DNA from: Skermanella rosea
GTDB taxonomy: Bacteria; Pseudomonadota; Alphaproteobacteria; Azospirillales; Azospirillaceae
Assembly (NCBI RefSeq): GCF_016806835.2
Contig: NZ_CP086111.1
Span: 1,285,001 to 1,349,000 of the forward strand
Direction of reading: 5' to 3'
Length of the DNA: 64,000 nt
Below the pieces are notes generated by a model that saw only the letters and a list, made by a program, of their open reading frames with translations, made no database searches and had not been told where the DNA came from. The stretch's first letter is position 1; each line of letters starts with the position of its first letter. Positions 28,400-37,334 of the stretch are shown piece after piece. Position numbers and translations under genes: made by a program.

Positions 28400-29362
28400 A
28401 TGAGTTTGCCGTGACGGACGACGGGTGGCGGTGAAATCGATCGTCCCGCGAATGACGGGTTACAGGGCGGGAGCGTCAAGCAACCTTTAAAATTCGGTCA
28501 GCAGGCAGGGTAAGGCTCGGCCTCGCCATACCATTCGAAACCTCCGGGAAATCACTGGCAGAACTCTTTGGGAGTCTATTCGATGAATACACGGGCATTC
28601 GGGGACTCTTGTCTGATCTGGACCAGCCTGATCCATTACAGAACCCCCTTGGGCCATGATTTACTATCGATGAGCCGCCGGTTTGGGTCAAATGCTAAGC
28701 TGTTTTAGGCCGATCGAGTACTCGAAAGATCGGGATATAGCCGGAAGAAGTTGAAATGCCTCATGCGATGGTAAGAAAATCGCCGGAGGCGTTCCCAACG
28801 GTACGCTATCCAAAGATCTCCGCGGCTTGTTACTGTAGATTTGGATAAACTAAGCTTGCTTGATCCAGGCTTGTACTTTGATGAGATGGAATAAGGGCGT
28901 CGTCGTGCAGTTTGCTGCGGAAGGTGGGGGCTCGGGCGACCGCAGGTCTCGCACTCCGGATCGCTTCCTTGACCGGCAACTTGATTGCCGAGACGTTGCA
29001 ACAAAGTCAGCGAGCCCTTTCCGTAAAGTTTAAGCTAATATCGAAGTGGGCCGCAATCGGCACACCTCCACCGAGCCGCCGCCGCATCCACCTCCTTGAT
29101 CTGAATCGCTACTGGTGCCGGTGTCCCGCGGTGCCGGATCCGCTTCGTGTGGATGAAGTGGGGCAGGTGTTTCACTTGGAGAAAGTTCAAAAATGCTTCT
29201 GCATTATTCACATTCATTGTCAAAACCCGCTCGTGGCGATTTCGTTAGGGAGAACTCTCAAAGACTTATCCAAAAGGGTGTATGGACATTTCACATTATC
29301 GAAGCGCTATATAATTCATCTCTTGCGGAACCTGAGATTCGGTGAGCTTGGCAAGTAATCTC
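28400..29362. other. AT-richer gene-free stretch
   Basis: Nearly 1 kb with no convincing gene on either strand. It is visibly lower in GC than the flanks from about 28.48 to 29.34 kb and has frequent stops. Short ORFs (28476-28691 and 28705-29004 minus, 28912-29358 plus) have no recognisable product. It may be decayed or transferred DNA, or hold long leaders for its two neighbours. Confidence 0.5.
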
Positions 29363-30958
29363 ATGATTACAGATCTTCGCAGTTTGCCCGACGAAACATC
29401 GGTTGAAACCGATGTCTGTATTGTGGGCGCCGGCGCCGCCGGCATTACCTTGGCGATGGAACTGCTGGGGCATGACTTTCGTGTCTGTCTTCTTGAAAGC
29501 GGCGGCCTGGATTTCGAGGACGAAATCCAGGCCTTGAACGATGCCGACTGTGTCGGCGAACATCGGGTCGACCTTCTGTGGAGCCGGCTGCGTTACTTCG
29601 GCGGAACCACCGGTCACTGGGGCGGCAACTGCGCGCCTCTCGACGAGCAGGATTTCGAGGAGCGCGCCTGGGTGCCGGACAGCGGCTGGCCGTTCCCCAA
29701 ATCGGAGCTGGATGCCAGCTACCCCAAGGCGTACGAGTATTGCGAACTTCCGTCGGCCAATTTCTCGGCCGATTACTGGGCGGCGCAGTCCGCGTCGTTC
29801 CGGGAACGGCGGATCTCCCTGGCGGGCGATCCGATCGGCGAGAAGATCATGCTGAAGAGCCCGCCGACCCGCTTCGGCGAGGTTTACCGGAACGCGCTCG
29901 CCCAGCCCGGCAACCGGTGCGATGTCTATCTCCACGCCAATGTGGTCGAGATCGAAACCAACGAGGAGGCCAACCGGGTCACCGCCCTGAGGACCAAGGG
30001 CATCGACGGGCAGACCTGCCGTTTCCGCGCCGGCGTCTTCATCCTGGCGTCGGGCATCGAGAACGCCCGGCTGCTGCTGCTGTCGAACCGCGTGCGCCCC
30101 CGGGGGCTGGGCAACGATCACGATGTGGTCGGCCGTTACTTCATGGCGCACACCACTCTCCGCACCGGGCGGGCGATGCTGTCGCTGCCGGAGGGGACCG
30201 CCAGCTATTACGCGACCCTCGGGTGGGAGCAGCGTTTCCTGAACGAGATAAGTCCCTTCATCGACGCGCTCCAGCCCAGCCGCGCCGCGCAGGAGCGCGA
30301 GGGCATCCTGAACAGCGTCGTGTTCTTCGAGGAAAGCTACGAGGGCGAAAAGACTCCCGGCTTCGTCGCCATGCGGCGGATCGCCAAGCAGATCGTTCAT
30401 GGGCGCATGCCATCCAACCTGGTGCGCGATCTCGGCATCGTGGTCGGCGACCTGGACGAGGTGGTGAAGGCCCTCTATGCGCGGAGCGTCGGCGATCGCA
30501 GTTACAAGATCCTGCAGACCCGCTTCTTCTGCGAGCAGGCGCCGGACCGCGACAGCCGTGTCGGATTGGGGGACGACCTCGATGCCCTCGGGCAACGGAA
30601 GCTGGTGCTCGACTGGCGCCTGAACGACCTGGACAAGCGTACGGTCATCCGGACCCAGAAACTGCTGGCGGAGCAGTTCGGCGGGCTCGGAGTCGGGCGG
30701 CTCCAGGTGGAGTTCGACTCCGAAACCGATCCATGGCCCCGCGGCGTCGACTCATCGGCCCATTTCATGGGGACGACCCGGATGAGCACCGATCCCCGCC
30801 GCGGCGTGGTCGACGGCGACTGCCGGGTCCATGGCATCGACAACCTCTACGTGGCCGGCGGATCGGTGATGCCGACGTCCGGGGCCACCATGGTGACCGT
30901 GAACATCGTGGCCCTGGCCGTGCGCCTCGCGGGACACCTGCGGAGCCGGCTCAGTTGA
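29363..30958 (+). CDS. GMC-family FAD-dependent oxidoreductase
   Basis: The product is 531 aa. The FAD-binding Rossmann motif is DVCIVGAGAAGITLAMELL near the N-terminus, followed by FGGTTGHWGGNCAPL. The C-terminal GMC domain contains SAHFMGTTRMSTDPRRGVVD and NLYVAGGSVMPTSGATM. This subgroup includes sugar and alcohol dehydrogenases of the fructose/gluconate dehydrogenase kind. The ATG at 29363 was chosen; a GTG at 29342 is possible. A small secreted-protein gene follows 30 bases later. Confidence 0.9.
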   Translation: MITDLRSLPDETSVETDVCIVGAGAAGITLAMELLGHDFRVCLLESGGLDFEDEIQALNDADCVGEHRVDLLWSRLRYFGGTTGHWGGNCAPLDEQDFEERAWVPDSGWPFPKSELDASYPKAYEYCELPSANFSADYWAAQSASFRERRISLAGDPIGEKIMLKSPPTRFGEVYRNALAQPGNRCDVYLHANVVEIETNEEANRVTALRTKGIDGQTCRFRAGVFILASGIENARLLLLSNRVRPRGLGNDHDVVGRYFMAHTTLRTGRAMLSLPEGTASYYATLGWEQRFLNEISPFIDALQPSRAAQEREGILNSVVFFEESYEGEKTPGFVAMRRIAKQIVHGRMPSNLVRDLGIVVGDLDEVVKALYARSVGDRSYKILQTRFFCEQAPDRDSRVGLGDDLDALGQRKLVLDWRLNDLDKRTVIRTQKLLAEQFGGLGVGRLQVEFDSETDPWPRGVDSSAHFMGTTRMSTDPRRGVVDGDCRVHGIDNLYVAGGSVMPTSGATMVTVNIVALAVRLAGHLRSRLS

Positions 30959-30988
30959 GCCGGGGGACTTCCTGAGCGGAGACCGAGT

Positions 30989-31348
30989 ATGAACCGACGC
31001 GAACTTCTCGCCGCCGCCGCCGCGGCGGGCCTGCTGTGCGGCTCGCCGGGGCCGGCCCGGGCCGCGACGGCCGTCCCGCCGGAAGCGCGGCGCCTGCTCA
31101 CCCTGCTGCGCTCCCCGGCGGCGGCGCGCCGAATCGGCCGGGCATACCTGGAAAAGGCGGGAGATGAGGCGGACCCTGCGAAGCTGGTCGCGCTGATCAT
31201 GGGCGAGGGCGGCACGGTGGAAGGCGACCTGTTGCGCCACGTCGCCGAACGCCAGCGGGCCGACTTCGCCGCCGGCAGGACGATCAAGCTCGACGGCTGG
31301 GTGCTGTCCCGGACGGAAGCCCGCCTGTATGCCCTGGCGGCGGTTTGA
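30989..31348 (+). CDS. Small exported protein, possible dehydrogenase accessory subunit
   Basis: The product is 119 aa. MNRRELLAAAAAAGLLCG is a signal sequence with an Arg pair that could be Tat-type, cleaved near ARA-A. The rest is helical (EARRLLTLLRSPAAARRIGR, DPAKLVALIMGE). Small Tat-signal subunits accompany membrane-bound GMC dehydrogenases, so pairing with the preceding gene is a reasonable inference, although no haem subunit is seen here. Confidence 0.6.
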   Translation: MNRRELLAAAAAAGLLCGSPGPARAATAVPPEARRLLTLLRSPAAARRIGRAYLEKAGDEADPAKLVALIMGEGGTVEGDLLRHVAERQRADFAAGRTIKLDGWVLSRTEARLYALAAV

Positions 31349-31425
31349 GCGATGCGGTGATCCGTCCCGAGGGGGTCGAGCCTTGTCCGCGCCGGTCCGA
31401 GCACATCCGTGGCTGATCGTCAAGG

Positions 31426-31511
31426 TGGTGCCCGCTGCCGGGATCGAACCGGCACGACCGAAGGTCGAGGGATTTTAAGTCCCTTGCGTCTACCAATTCC
31501 GCCAAGCGGGC
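31426..31511 (-). tRNA. tRNA-Leu (UAA)
   Basis: The minus strand reads GCCCGCTTGGCGGAATTGG..., with the anticodon stem-loop AGGGA-CTTAAAA-TCCCT (anticodon UAA), a long variable arm typical of class II tRNA, GGTTCGATCC in the T arm and an encoded CCA. The acceptor stem GCCCGCT pairs with AGCGGGC. Confidence 0.97.
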
Positions 31512-31599
31512 ACGGGGGGAGAAGCGAGACACCCTAATCCGCGCATGAACGCCCCGCAAGCATCTTGCCGAAGCCGGCCGTGAAGCCATCTAGCGGGGC

Positions 31600-31770
31600 A
31601 TGGAAACCATCAACTGGCTCGGCCTGATATCCCTGCTGCTGGTCGCCCTTCTCGTGGGGCCGGCGGCCTTCCGCATGAACTGTGGTGGCCAGTGGCTGCC
31701 CAAGGTGGCGGTCTGGCTCGCGATCCTGGTCGGACTGATGTTCGTGTACCAGACCTTCGGGCCGTTCTGA
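31600..31770 (+). CDS. Small membrane protein
   Basis: The product is 56 aa with two predicted spans: INWLGLISLLLVALLVGPAA, then a loop with RMNCGGQW and VAVWLAILVGLMFVYQ. It ends TFGPF. No family name is recognised. It is convergent with the following minus-strand membrane gene, with only 14 bases between the stops. Confidence 0.6.
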   Translation: METINWLGLISLLLVALLVGPAAFRMNCGGQWLPKVAVWLAILVGLMFVYQTFGPF

Positions 31771-31784
31771 CCCCAAACATCCCG

Positions 31785-32033
31785 TCAGTCGTGGTCGAAC
31801 ATGCCGTTCATCGTCATGACGCCGATGGCCATGGCGACGGTCCCGAAGGTCGCCATCAGCCCGAAGAACAGCAGCAGGATCGCGAGGACGCCGCCATCGC
31901 TCTGTCCCATCAGGGTGCGCAGGCTGGCGATGTCCAGCAGCAGCAGGCCGGTTCCCAGCACGCCGCCGCCCGCGGCACCGCTCGTCAGGTGCTTCAGGAG
32001 GAACATCACCAGGGGTTTTTCGAACGACCTCAT
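31785..32033 (-). CDS. Small hypothetical membrane protein
   Basis: The product is 82 aa with two or three hydrophobic segments: AAGGGVLGTGLLLLDIASL and AILLLFFGLMATFGTVAMAI. The start is cytosolic and charged (MRSFEKPLVMFLLKH) and the end acidic (MFDHD). No family is recognised. It lies downstream of the CinA-like gene on the same strand and might share its transcript. Confidence 0.6.
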   Translation of the reverse strand: MRSFEKPLVMFLLKHLTSGAAGGGVLGTGLLLLDIASLRTLMGQSDGGVLAILLLFFGLMATFGTVAMAIGVMTMNGMFDHD

Positions 32034-32115
32034 GCAGAGGTAGGTGGGATGCCGAAGCCCTGCGGCAAACTGTCGCTGACGTTATTCGCCGGAACCAGCC
32101 TTCAGGGATACTCCG

Positions 32116-32886
32116 TCAGGAATACCCGACCGTCACCGACGGCTCGCCGCCCAGGTCCCGGACCAGGGATGCGACAGCGTCGGTCGCTTGCTCCAACATG
32201 GCCTCGTCGGTGCCGTGCAGAACAAGGCTGACGCCGTACTCCTTGTTCCGGAGATAGGGGTAGCTGCCGATCTCGATCTCGGGGAAGCGCTTCTGCACCG
32301 CTTCGAGCCCTTCGGCCAGCGTGCCCTCCGGCAGGCCGCAGCTCACCGTCCGGGCCAGCATGCGGGCGCCGCCGCGCAACCGGGGAAGCAGGTTCTCGAC
32401 CATGCCCTGCATGATCATCGGCACGCCGGCCAGCACGAACACGTTGCCGATCTGGAAGCCGGGGGCCTTGCTCACCGGGTTGTCGATCAGGATTCCCCCG
32501 GCCGGGATGTTGGCCATGCGCAGGCGCGCCTCGTTGATCTGGTCGGTCTTGTAGTGGGCCTGCAGCCGCGCGACCGCCTCCGCGTTCCGTTCGAGCGCCA
32601 CGCCGAACGCCTTCGCGATGCATTCCGCCGTGATGTCGTCGTGGGTCGGGCCGATGCCGCCCGTGGTGAAGACATAGGTATAGCGGGCGCGCAGCGCGTT
32701 GACCGCGTCGATGATCTCGTCCTCCAGGTCGGGGACGACCCGGGCCTCGCGCAGGCGGATGCCGACTCCGTTCAGCTTCTCCGCCAGGAAGGGCAGGTTG
32801 GCGTCCTTGGTCCGCCCCGACAGGATCTCGTTGCCGATGATGAGCAGGGCGGCGGTGACGTCCGCCTCCCGGGTGTTCTGGGTCAT
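32116..32886 (-). CDS. CinA-like competence/damage-inducible protein A (MoCF-fold domain only)
   Basis: The product is 256 aa. It has the molybdopterin-binding MoCF domain: ALLIIGNEILSGRTKDANLP at the N-terminus and FTTGGIGPTHDDIT. It lacks the C-terminal nicotinamide nucleotide amidase domain of full-length CinA, as is common for the short form in alphaproteobacteria. The family includes ADP-ribose-type pyrophosphatases acting in NAD recycling; the exact substrate is not shown here. Confidence 0.9.
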   Translation of the reverse strand: MTQNTREADVTAALLIIGNEILSGRTKDANLPFLAEKLNGVGIRLREARVVPDLEDEIIDAVNALRARYTYVFTTGGIGPTHDDITAECIAKAFGVALERNAEAVARLQAHYKTDQINEARLRMANIPAGGILIDNPVSKAPGFQIGNVFVLAGVPMIMQGMVENLLPRLRGGARMLARTVSCGLPEGTLAEGLEAVQKRFPEIEIGSYPYLRNKEYGVSLVLHGTDEAMLEQATDAVASLVRDLGGEPSVTVGYS

Positions 32887-32993
32887 GGTCGCGCTTCTTC
32901 CCTGGTTCGCCGTGCCGGCTCGAAGATCGATCCCGGTGCAACAGGCCACGGACGGAAAAGTCGGGGATATGCTCGCCGATGGCAAGCTTCCGG

Positions 32994-35138
32994 TCAGCGC
33001 TGGTCCAGCATGCGGCGCACCGTTTGCGCCAGCAGCCCGGCTTCGACCGGCTTGATCAGGATCTGCCCGATCTCCGGGTCGAGGCCCAGCTCGGAGACCG
33101 GGTCGCCATAGCCGCTGCACAGGATCACCGGCAGCCGGGGGAAATCCTGCGCCAGCCGCGCCGCCAGATCCTGGCCCGACATGCCCGGCATCATCTGGTC
33201 GGAAATCACCAGGTCCCAGGCGCCCGGTTCCTCTCGGATCACGGACAGCGCCTCCTCCGCGCTGATGCAGCAGCCGACCTCATAGCCCAGCCGCTCCAGG
33301 CCCTGGGCGATCACGCTGGACACCATGTCCTCGTCGTCGACGATCAGGATGCGCTCGCTGCCGCGCGGCGCGCTGGCCGCCCAGTGGGCCTGCTCGACCA
33401 CGGCGCCCTCCAGGGTCGGAAGGTAGACCTGGAACCGGGTTCCCTCGCCGGGCTTGCTCTCGACCATCATCGCGCCGCGATGGGCGCTGACGATGCCATG
33501 CACGGCGGCCAGCCCGAGCCCGGTACCCTTGCCGATCCCCTTGGTGGTGAAGAACGGCTCCAGCATGCGCCCCATCACCTCGACCGGCATCCCGGACCCG
33601 CTGTCGGACACGGTCAGCCGCACGTAGCGGACCGGATGGTCCCGGTTGATCGGCAGCACGCCGATCCACATGCAGGTCGAGCCGGGACGCTCGCCGGGAC
33701 CCATCCGGGCCGGTATCAGGTCGCCCCGCAGGTCCAGCTCCTCGCGCAGCCCCTCCGCGCAGCCGCCGTCCAGGGTCGGCATGTCGATCTCCAGCGCCAG
33801 TTCCCCCGGCCCGGTGCCGATCGCGTCGGCCGCGTTGACGCACAGGTTCATCAGGACCTGGCTCATCTGGGTCGGGTTGGCGTGGACCAGCGCCGAAACC
33901 GCGTCGACACGGCAGGTCAGGTTGATCGACTTGGGCAGGGTCGCGCGCAGCAGGGCGACCGTCTCGTCCAGCACCGCGATCATGTTGACGGTCTCGCGCT
34001 CCACGCCCTCGGACCGGCTGAAGGCCAGGATCTGCTGGACCAGCCGCTTGGCGCGCTCTCCCGCGACCATCAGCTGGACGGCGAATTCATGCTCCGGCGC
34101 GTCGGGGGCGAGATCCTCGACCAGGAACGAGGCGTAGCCCATCATGGCGGCCAGGATATTGTTGAAGTCGTGGGCGATGCCGCCGGCCAGCCGGCCGATC
34201 GCCTCCAGCTTCTGGGCCTGGTGGAACTGCTCGGTCAGGCGGGCGCGCTCGTCCTCGGCCCGCCGGCGTTCGCTGATGTCGCGCACGATGTAGACCATGC
34301 CGCCGTCGTCGAGCCCGGTCAGCGTCAGGTCCTGGGCGAAGGTGCTGCCGTCGCGGCGGCGGCCGGTCACTTCCCCGCGCCAGCGTCCCTCCTCGATCAG
34401 GCGGGGCAGCGCGTCGGACTGCAGGTGGACCCGCTCGGCGGCGGCGTAGAGCGACAGCCAGCTCCGACCCAGCAGGTCGCGGGTGTCGTCGAAGCCGTGC
34501 ATGCGGGCGTGGCTGTCGTTCAGGTAGGTGAAGGTGCCCGCCTGGTCGAGGATCGCGACGCCGTCGGCCGACGCCTCCAGCGCCGTCAGCCGGTGCCGCA
34601 GCAGGTGCTCGGCCTGCTTCTGGGCCGTGATGTCGGTAAAGACGCTGACGGTGTCTCCCCCCGCCGTGCGGCGGCGATCGATCAGGAGCACCCGGCCGTC
34701 GCCCAGCGTCTCCTCCCACGGCGCATCGCCGGGGGCGGTCGCGGGGGAGGGTGCCGGCGCAAGCTCGCCGCGCACACGAAGATGTTCCGCATTGCCGAAC
34801 ACCACCTCGCCGGCGGTATCCAGCAGCATGAAGCCTCCCGGCACCGAGTCGATCGCTTCCCGCAGCCGCGCCAGGGAGGCCATGGCGGATGCCTCCGCCT
34901 GCCGGGCGGCTTCGCCGCGGCGCTCGGCATTCCGCGCCCTGCGCCAGAGGGGGAGTGCCGCCGCGGCCCCGATCCCCAGGCCGATCGCCAATCCTTCCCC
35001 CGTCGGCCAGCCGGCGATCCCGGCCAGCGTCAGGCCCGCGGTCGCCGAGACGAGGGCGGTGCCCATGGCCAGCGATGGCCGCAGCGCCCTGAACTGTCCC
35101 GGCCCCCCGTGGGGATGATCCACGCGCTCGGTCGTCAC
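32994..35138 (-). CDS. Membrane-associated PAS hybrid histidine kinase with C-terminal receiver
   Basis: The product is 714 aa from a GTG start overlapping the upstream response regulator stop (GTGA). Two hydrophobic segments near residues 25-65 suggest membrane anchoring. Two PAS domains follow. The HisKA block [20 protein letters not shown] carries the phospho-His, the ATPase domain shows [18 protein letters not shown], and the receiver shows [12 protein letters not shown] and [13 protein letters not shown]. It is the sensor of a two-gene operon with the LuxR-type regulator. Confidence 0.92.
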   Translation of the reverse strand: MTTERVDHPHGGPGQFRALRPSLAMGTALVSATAGLTLAGIAGWPTGEGLAIGLGIGAAAALPLWRRARNAERRGEAARQAEASAMASLARLREAIDSVPGGFMLLDTAGEVVFGNAEHLRVRGELAPAPSPATAPGDAPWEETLGDGRVLLIDRRRTAGGDTVSVFTDITAQKQAEHLLRHRLTALEASADGVAILDQAGTFTYLNDSHARMHGFDDTRDLLGRSWLSLYAAAERVHLQSDALPRLIEEGRWRGEVTGRRRDGSTFAQDLTLTGLDDGGMVYIVRDISERRRAEDERARLTEQFHQAQKLEAIGRLAGGIAHDFNNILAAMMGYASFLVEDLAPDAPEHEFAVQLMVAGERAKRLVQQILAFSRSEGVERETVNMIAVLDETVALLRATLPKSINLTCRVDAVSALVHANPTQMSQVLMNLCVNAADAIGTGPGELALEIDMPTLDGGCAEGLREELDLRGDLIPARMGPGERPGSTCMWIGVLPINRDHPVRYVRLTVSDSGSGMPVEVMGRMLEPFFTTKGIGKGTGLGLAAVHGIVSAHRGAMMVESKPGEGTRFQVYLPTLEGAVVEQAHWAASAPRGSERILIVDDEDMVSSVIAQGLERLGYEVGCCISAEEALSVIREEPGAWDLVISDQMMPGMSGQDLAARLAQDFPRLPVILCSGYGDPVSELGLDPEIGQILIKPVEAGLLAQTVRRMLDQR

Positions 35139-35767
35139 TGGAGGCGGCGCGCCTCCTGCGCCCGCAACGCGGCCTGGGTCCGGTTCTTGGCACCCAGCTT
35201 GCGGCAGATGCCCCGGATATGCAGCTTGATGGTGACTTCCTGAAGCTCCAGGGCGCGGGCGATCTCCTTGTTGGACCAACCCTTCTCGAGGTACTGCAAG
35301 ACCTCCCGCTCTCGCTGGGTCAGCAGGGCGTGGCCGTCCGCCTCGGCGGCCTCATAGGCCGGGACGTCCACCGCGCCGAAGGGAACGAACTTCTCCCCCG
35401 CCATGATCAGGCGGATCGCCGAGACCAGCGCCGGGCCGGTGAGCGTCTTCGGCAGGAAGCCCTGCGCGCCCAGGTCTATGGCGGTTCGTACGTCCTCGTG
35501 GCTGGCGCCGCCGGACATGATCACCACGGGAACGCCGGGAAGCCGTTCGCGCATCCTGCGCAGCCCGTCCAGGCCGTCCATGCCGGGCATCCTCAGGTCG
35601 AGGATGACCAGTGCGAAGTCGCCGGCTTCGTCGACCGCCTTGTAGGCCGTGGTGAAGCTGTCGGCCGATACGATCTCGGCAGCGGGCTCCAAGCGTTCGA
35701 TATAGCTTTTCAGCGCATCCCGAACCATGTTGTGGTCGTCGGCGAGCAGAATACGCATGCTAAGCAA
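35135..35767 (-). CDS. LuxR-family (NarL/FixJ-type) response regulator
   Basis: The product is 210 aa. The receiver domain has LLADDHNMVRDALK, the phospho-accepting Asp in LVILDLRMPGMDG and Lys in GFLPKTL. The C-terminal helix-turn-helix has LTQREREVLQYLEKGWSNKE and VKLHI-like recognition sequence. It is predicted to bind DNA when phosphorylated by the overlapping hybrid kinase. It may start at 35767 or at the ATG 35758. The upstream region is AT-rich and probably holds its promoter. Confidence 0.94.
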   Translation of the reverse strand: MLSMRILLADDHNMVRDALKSYIERLEPAAEIVSADSFTTAYKAVDEAGDFALVILDLRMPGMDGLDGLRRMRERLPGVPVVIMSGGASHEDVRTAIDLGAQGFLPKTLTGPALVSAIRLIMAGEKFVPFGAVDVPAYEAAEADGHALLTQREREVLQYLEKGWSNKEIARALELQEVTIKLHIRGICRKLGAKNRTQAALRAQEARRLQ

Positions 35768-35891
35768 TCCCGAGGTACGAGTTGCTTCAGCTATATCATA
35801 AAAAGTTAGTCAAACCTTACTTGAGCCCCCGGAAACCTATACGAAAGTTTGAGGTGGTCCGCGGCCCGGCGGAAGGGCGGAAGCGGTTGCC

Positions 35892-36401
35892 ATGATCCTC
35901 CCGGACGTCCTTGCCCCCGACCTCGACCTCGTGCTGTGCGGGACGGCGCCCAGCCGCGCCTCCAAGGAGGCGGCCGCCTATTACGCCAAGCCGGGAAACC
36001 GCTTCTGGCCGACGCTGCACCTCGTCGGCCTCACGCCCCGCCTGCTGAAGCCCCATGAATACCCCGAAGTGACCCGGTACGGGCTGGGATTGACCGACCT
36101 GTGCAAGACGGAATGGGGCAGCGACCAGGAGTTGACGAAGCACTGCTTCGACGTCTCAGGCTTCGTCGCGAAGATCGACCGCTACCGGCCGGCCGCGGTC
36201 GCCTTCGACAGCAAGAATGCTGGCAAGACCTTCTTCCGGCGCGCGGCGGTCCAGTACGGTCTCCAGGAGGAGACCCTGTTCGGCGCCGCGATCTTCATCG
36301 TGCCGTCGCCGTCGGGCCGCGCGCGCAGCCACTGGGACACGGCGCCCTGGCAGGAACTGGGCGAGTTCGTGGCCCGGCGCCGCGCCGCCCGCCGGCCCTG
36401 A
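35892..36401 (+). CDS. Mug-type mismatch-specific DNA glycosylase (G:U/T)
   Basis: The product is 169 aa of the uracil-DNA glycosylase superfamily. The active-site block is VLCGTAPSRASKEAAAYYAK followed by PGNRFWPTLH, and the minor-groove reading loop is FIVPSPSGRAR. These match the Mug/TDG family, which removes uracil or thymine mispaired with guanine. It has no operon partners; it is transcribed away from the two-component pair. Confidence 0.9.
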   Translation: MILPDVLAPDLDLVLCGTAPSRASKEAAAYYAKPGNRFWPTLHLVGLTPRLLKPHEYPEVTRYGLGLTDLCKTEWGSDQELTKHCFDVSGFVAKIDRYRPAAVAFDSKNAGKTFFRRAAVQYGLQEETLFGAAIFIVPSPSGRARSHWDTAPWQELGEFVARRRAARRP

Positions 36402-36641
36402 CCGCGAGCGGCCGCGACGGGGCGTCGCTATGCCCTGCGTATTACCCCTTTGGTCGTAATTGGCGATAGACCTGTGCCTGCGGTTCTGGTAACAGACAGG
36501 CAACGGGACAATCCTTCACACCCGGAAGTTTTATTTATTTAGAGAAAAAAGCATTGGCTGGTCGGCAGGCGGGACGGTGCGCCGGGGTCGCCGGGGTCGG
36601 CGGAGCCGTCGGTCCGACCGGACCGTGGGGGTAGATGGGAC
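36402..36641. promoter_or_regulatory. Region upstream of the chemotaxis cluster
   Basis: This 240-base gap should contain the promoter of the thirteen-gene cluster. Visible elements are an AT-rich block around 36529-36550, a tandem GCCGGGGTC repeat near 36582-36599 and a 6-bp hairpin CGGTCC-GACC-GGACCG just before the first gene. No confident sigma factor motif was found. Confidence 0.35.
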
Positions 36642-36965
36642 GTGGCCGATTTGTTGCCCCTGATTCATTCGGAGAACGAGGCAGGCAAGGCCACCTTGAG
36701 CCTTCCGGACGATCTCGACCTGCCGGTGGCCGCCTCCCTGGTGGAGAGCCTGCGGGCCGCCTTCAGCGAGTATTCGGACATCGTCGTGATCGCCGCGACG
36801 GTGGAACGGGCAAGCACGGCCGCCGTGCAGGCGCTGGTGGCGGCGACCCGGCACGCCGAGGGAACCGGCCAGCGCTTCGCCATCGCCGCGCCGTCGGATG
36901 TCCTGACGGACGTGTGCACGGACCTCGGCCTGGCCGGCTGGCTTAACGAGTGGAGCCTGAAATGA
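36642..36965 (+). CDS. STAS-domain protein of the chemotaxis cluster
   Basis: The product is 107 aa from a GTG start. The fold pattern and the block ERASTAAVQALVAATRHAE correspond to the phosphorylation loop and helix of STAS (SpoIIAA-like) proteins; Ser-Thr stands at the usual phosphosite, but the canonical DSSG is replaced by ASTA. It is the first gene of the cluster and overlaps cheY by four bases. It is a likely partner-switch protein linked to the ATPase at 47054 or to receptor arrays. Confidence 0.8.
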   Translation: MADLLPLIHSENEAGKATLSLPDDLDLPVAASLVESLRAAFSEYSDIVVIAATVERASTAAVQALVAATRHAEGTGQRFAIAAPSDVLTDVCTDLGLAGWLNEWSLK

Positions 36966-37327
36966 AGAAGAAGGTGCTGACCGTCGACGACTCGCGGACC
37001 ATGCGCGAGATGGTCTCGTTCACCTTGCGCGGTGCCGGGTTCGACGTCGTCGAGGCCATCGACGGACAGCAGGCGCTGGTGGTCCTGGCCAGCCACAAGG
37101 TCGACCTGATCCTGGCCGACCTGAACATGCCCAACATGGACGGCATCAGCCTGATCCGGAAGGTCAGGGCCAGCGGCGGCCACCGCACCGTCCCGATCCT
37201 GATGCTGACGACGGAGTCGGACGACGCCAAGAAGCAGGAGGGGCGGGCCGCCGGGGCGACGGGATGGATCGTCAAGCCGTTCAATCCCGAGAAGCTGATA
37301 CAGGTCGTGCAAAAGGTCATGGGCTGA
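36962..37327 (+). CDS. cheY: Chemotaxis response regulator CheY
   Basis: This is a 121-residue single-domain receiver. VLTVDDSRTMREMVSF holds the acidic pocket, Asp53 in LILADLNMPNMDG is the phosphosite, and Lys is in GWIVKPFNPEKL. It receives phosphate from the adjacent CheA. The ATG overlaps the STAS gene stop, and cheA starts seven bases after its stop. Confidence 0.95.
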   Translation: MKKKVLTVDDSRTMREMVSFTLRGAGFDVVEAIDGQQALVVLASHKVDLILADLNMPNMDGISLIRKVRASGGHRTVPILMLTTESDDAKKQEGRAAGATGWIVKPFNPEKLIQVVQKVMG

Positions 37328-37334
37328 GTCGGCC

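Noticed and set aside
28705-29004. Possible transposase or integrase remnant on the minus strand
   Set aside because: Basic composition only; no DDE, RHRY or other catalytic pattern and no terminal inverted repeats could be seen.
28912-29358. 148-codon ORF in the AT-richer stretch
   Set aside because: No domain, no ribosome binding site and odd composition; treated as non-coding or decayed sequence.
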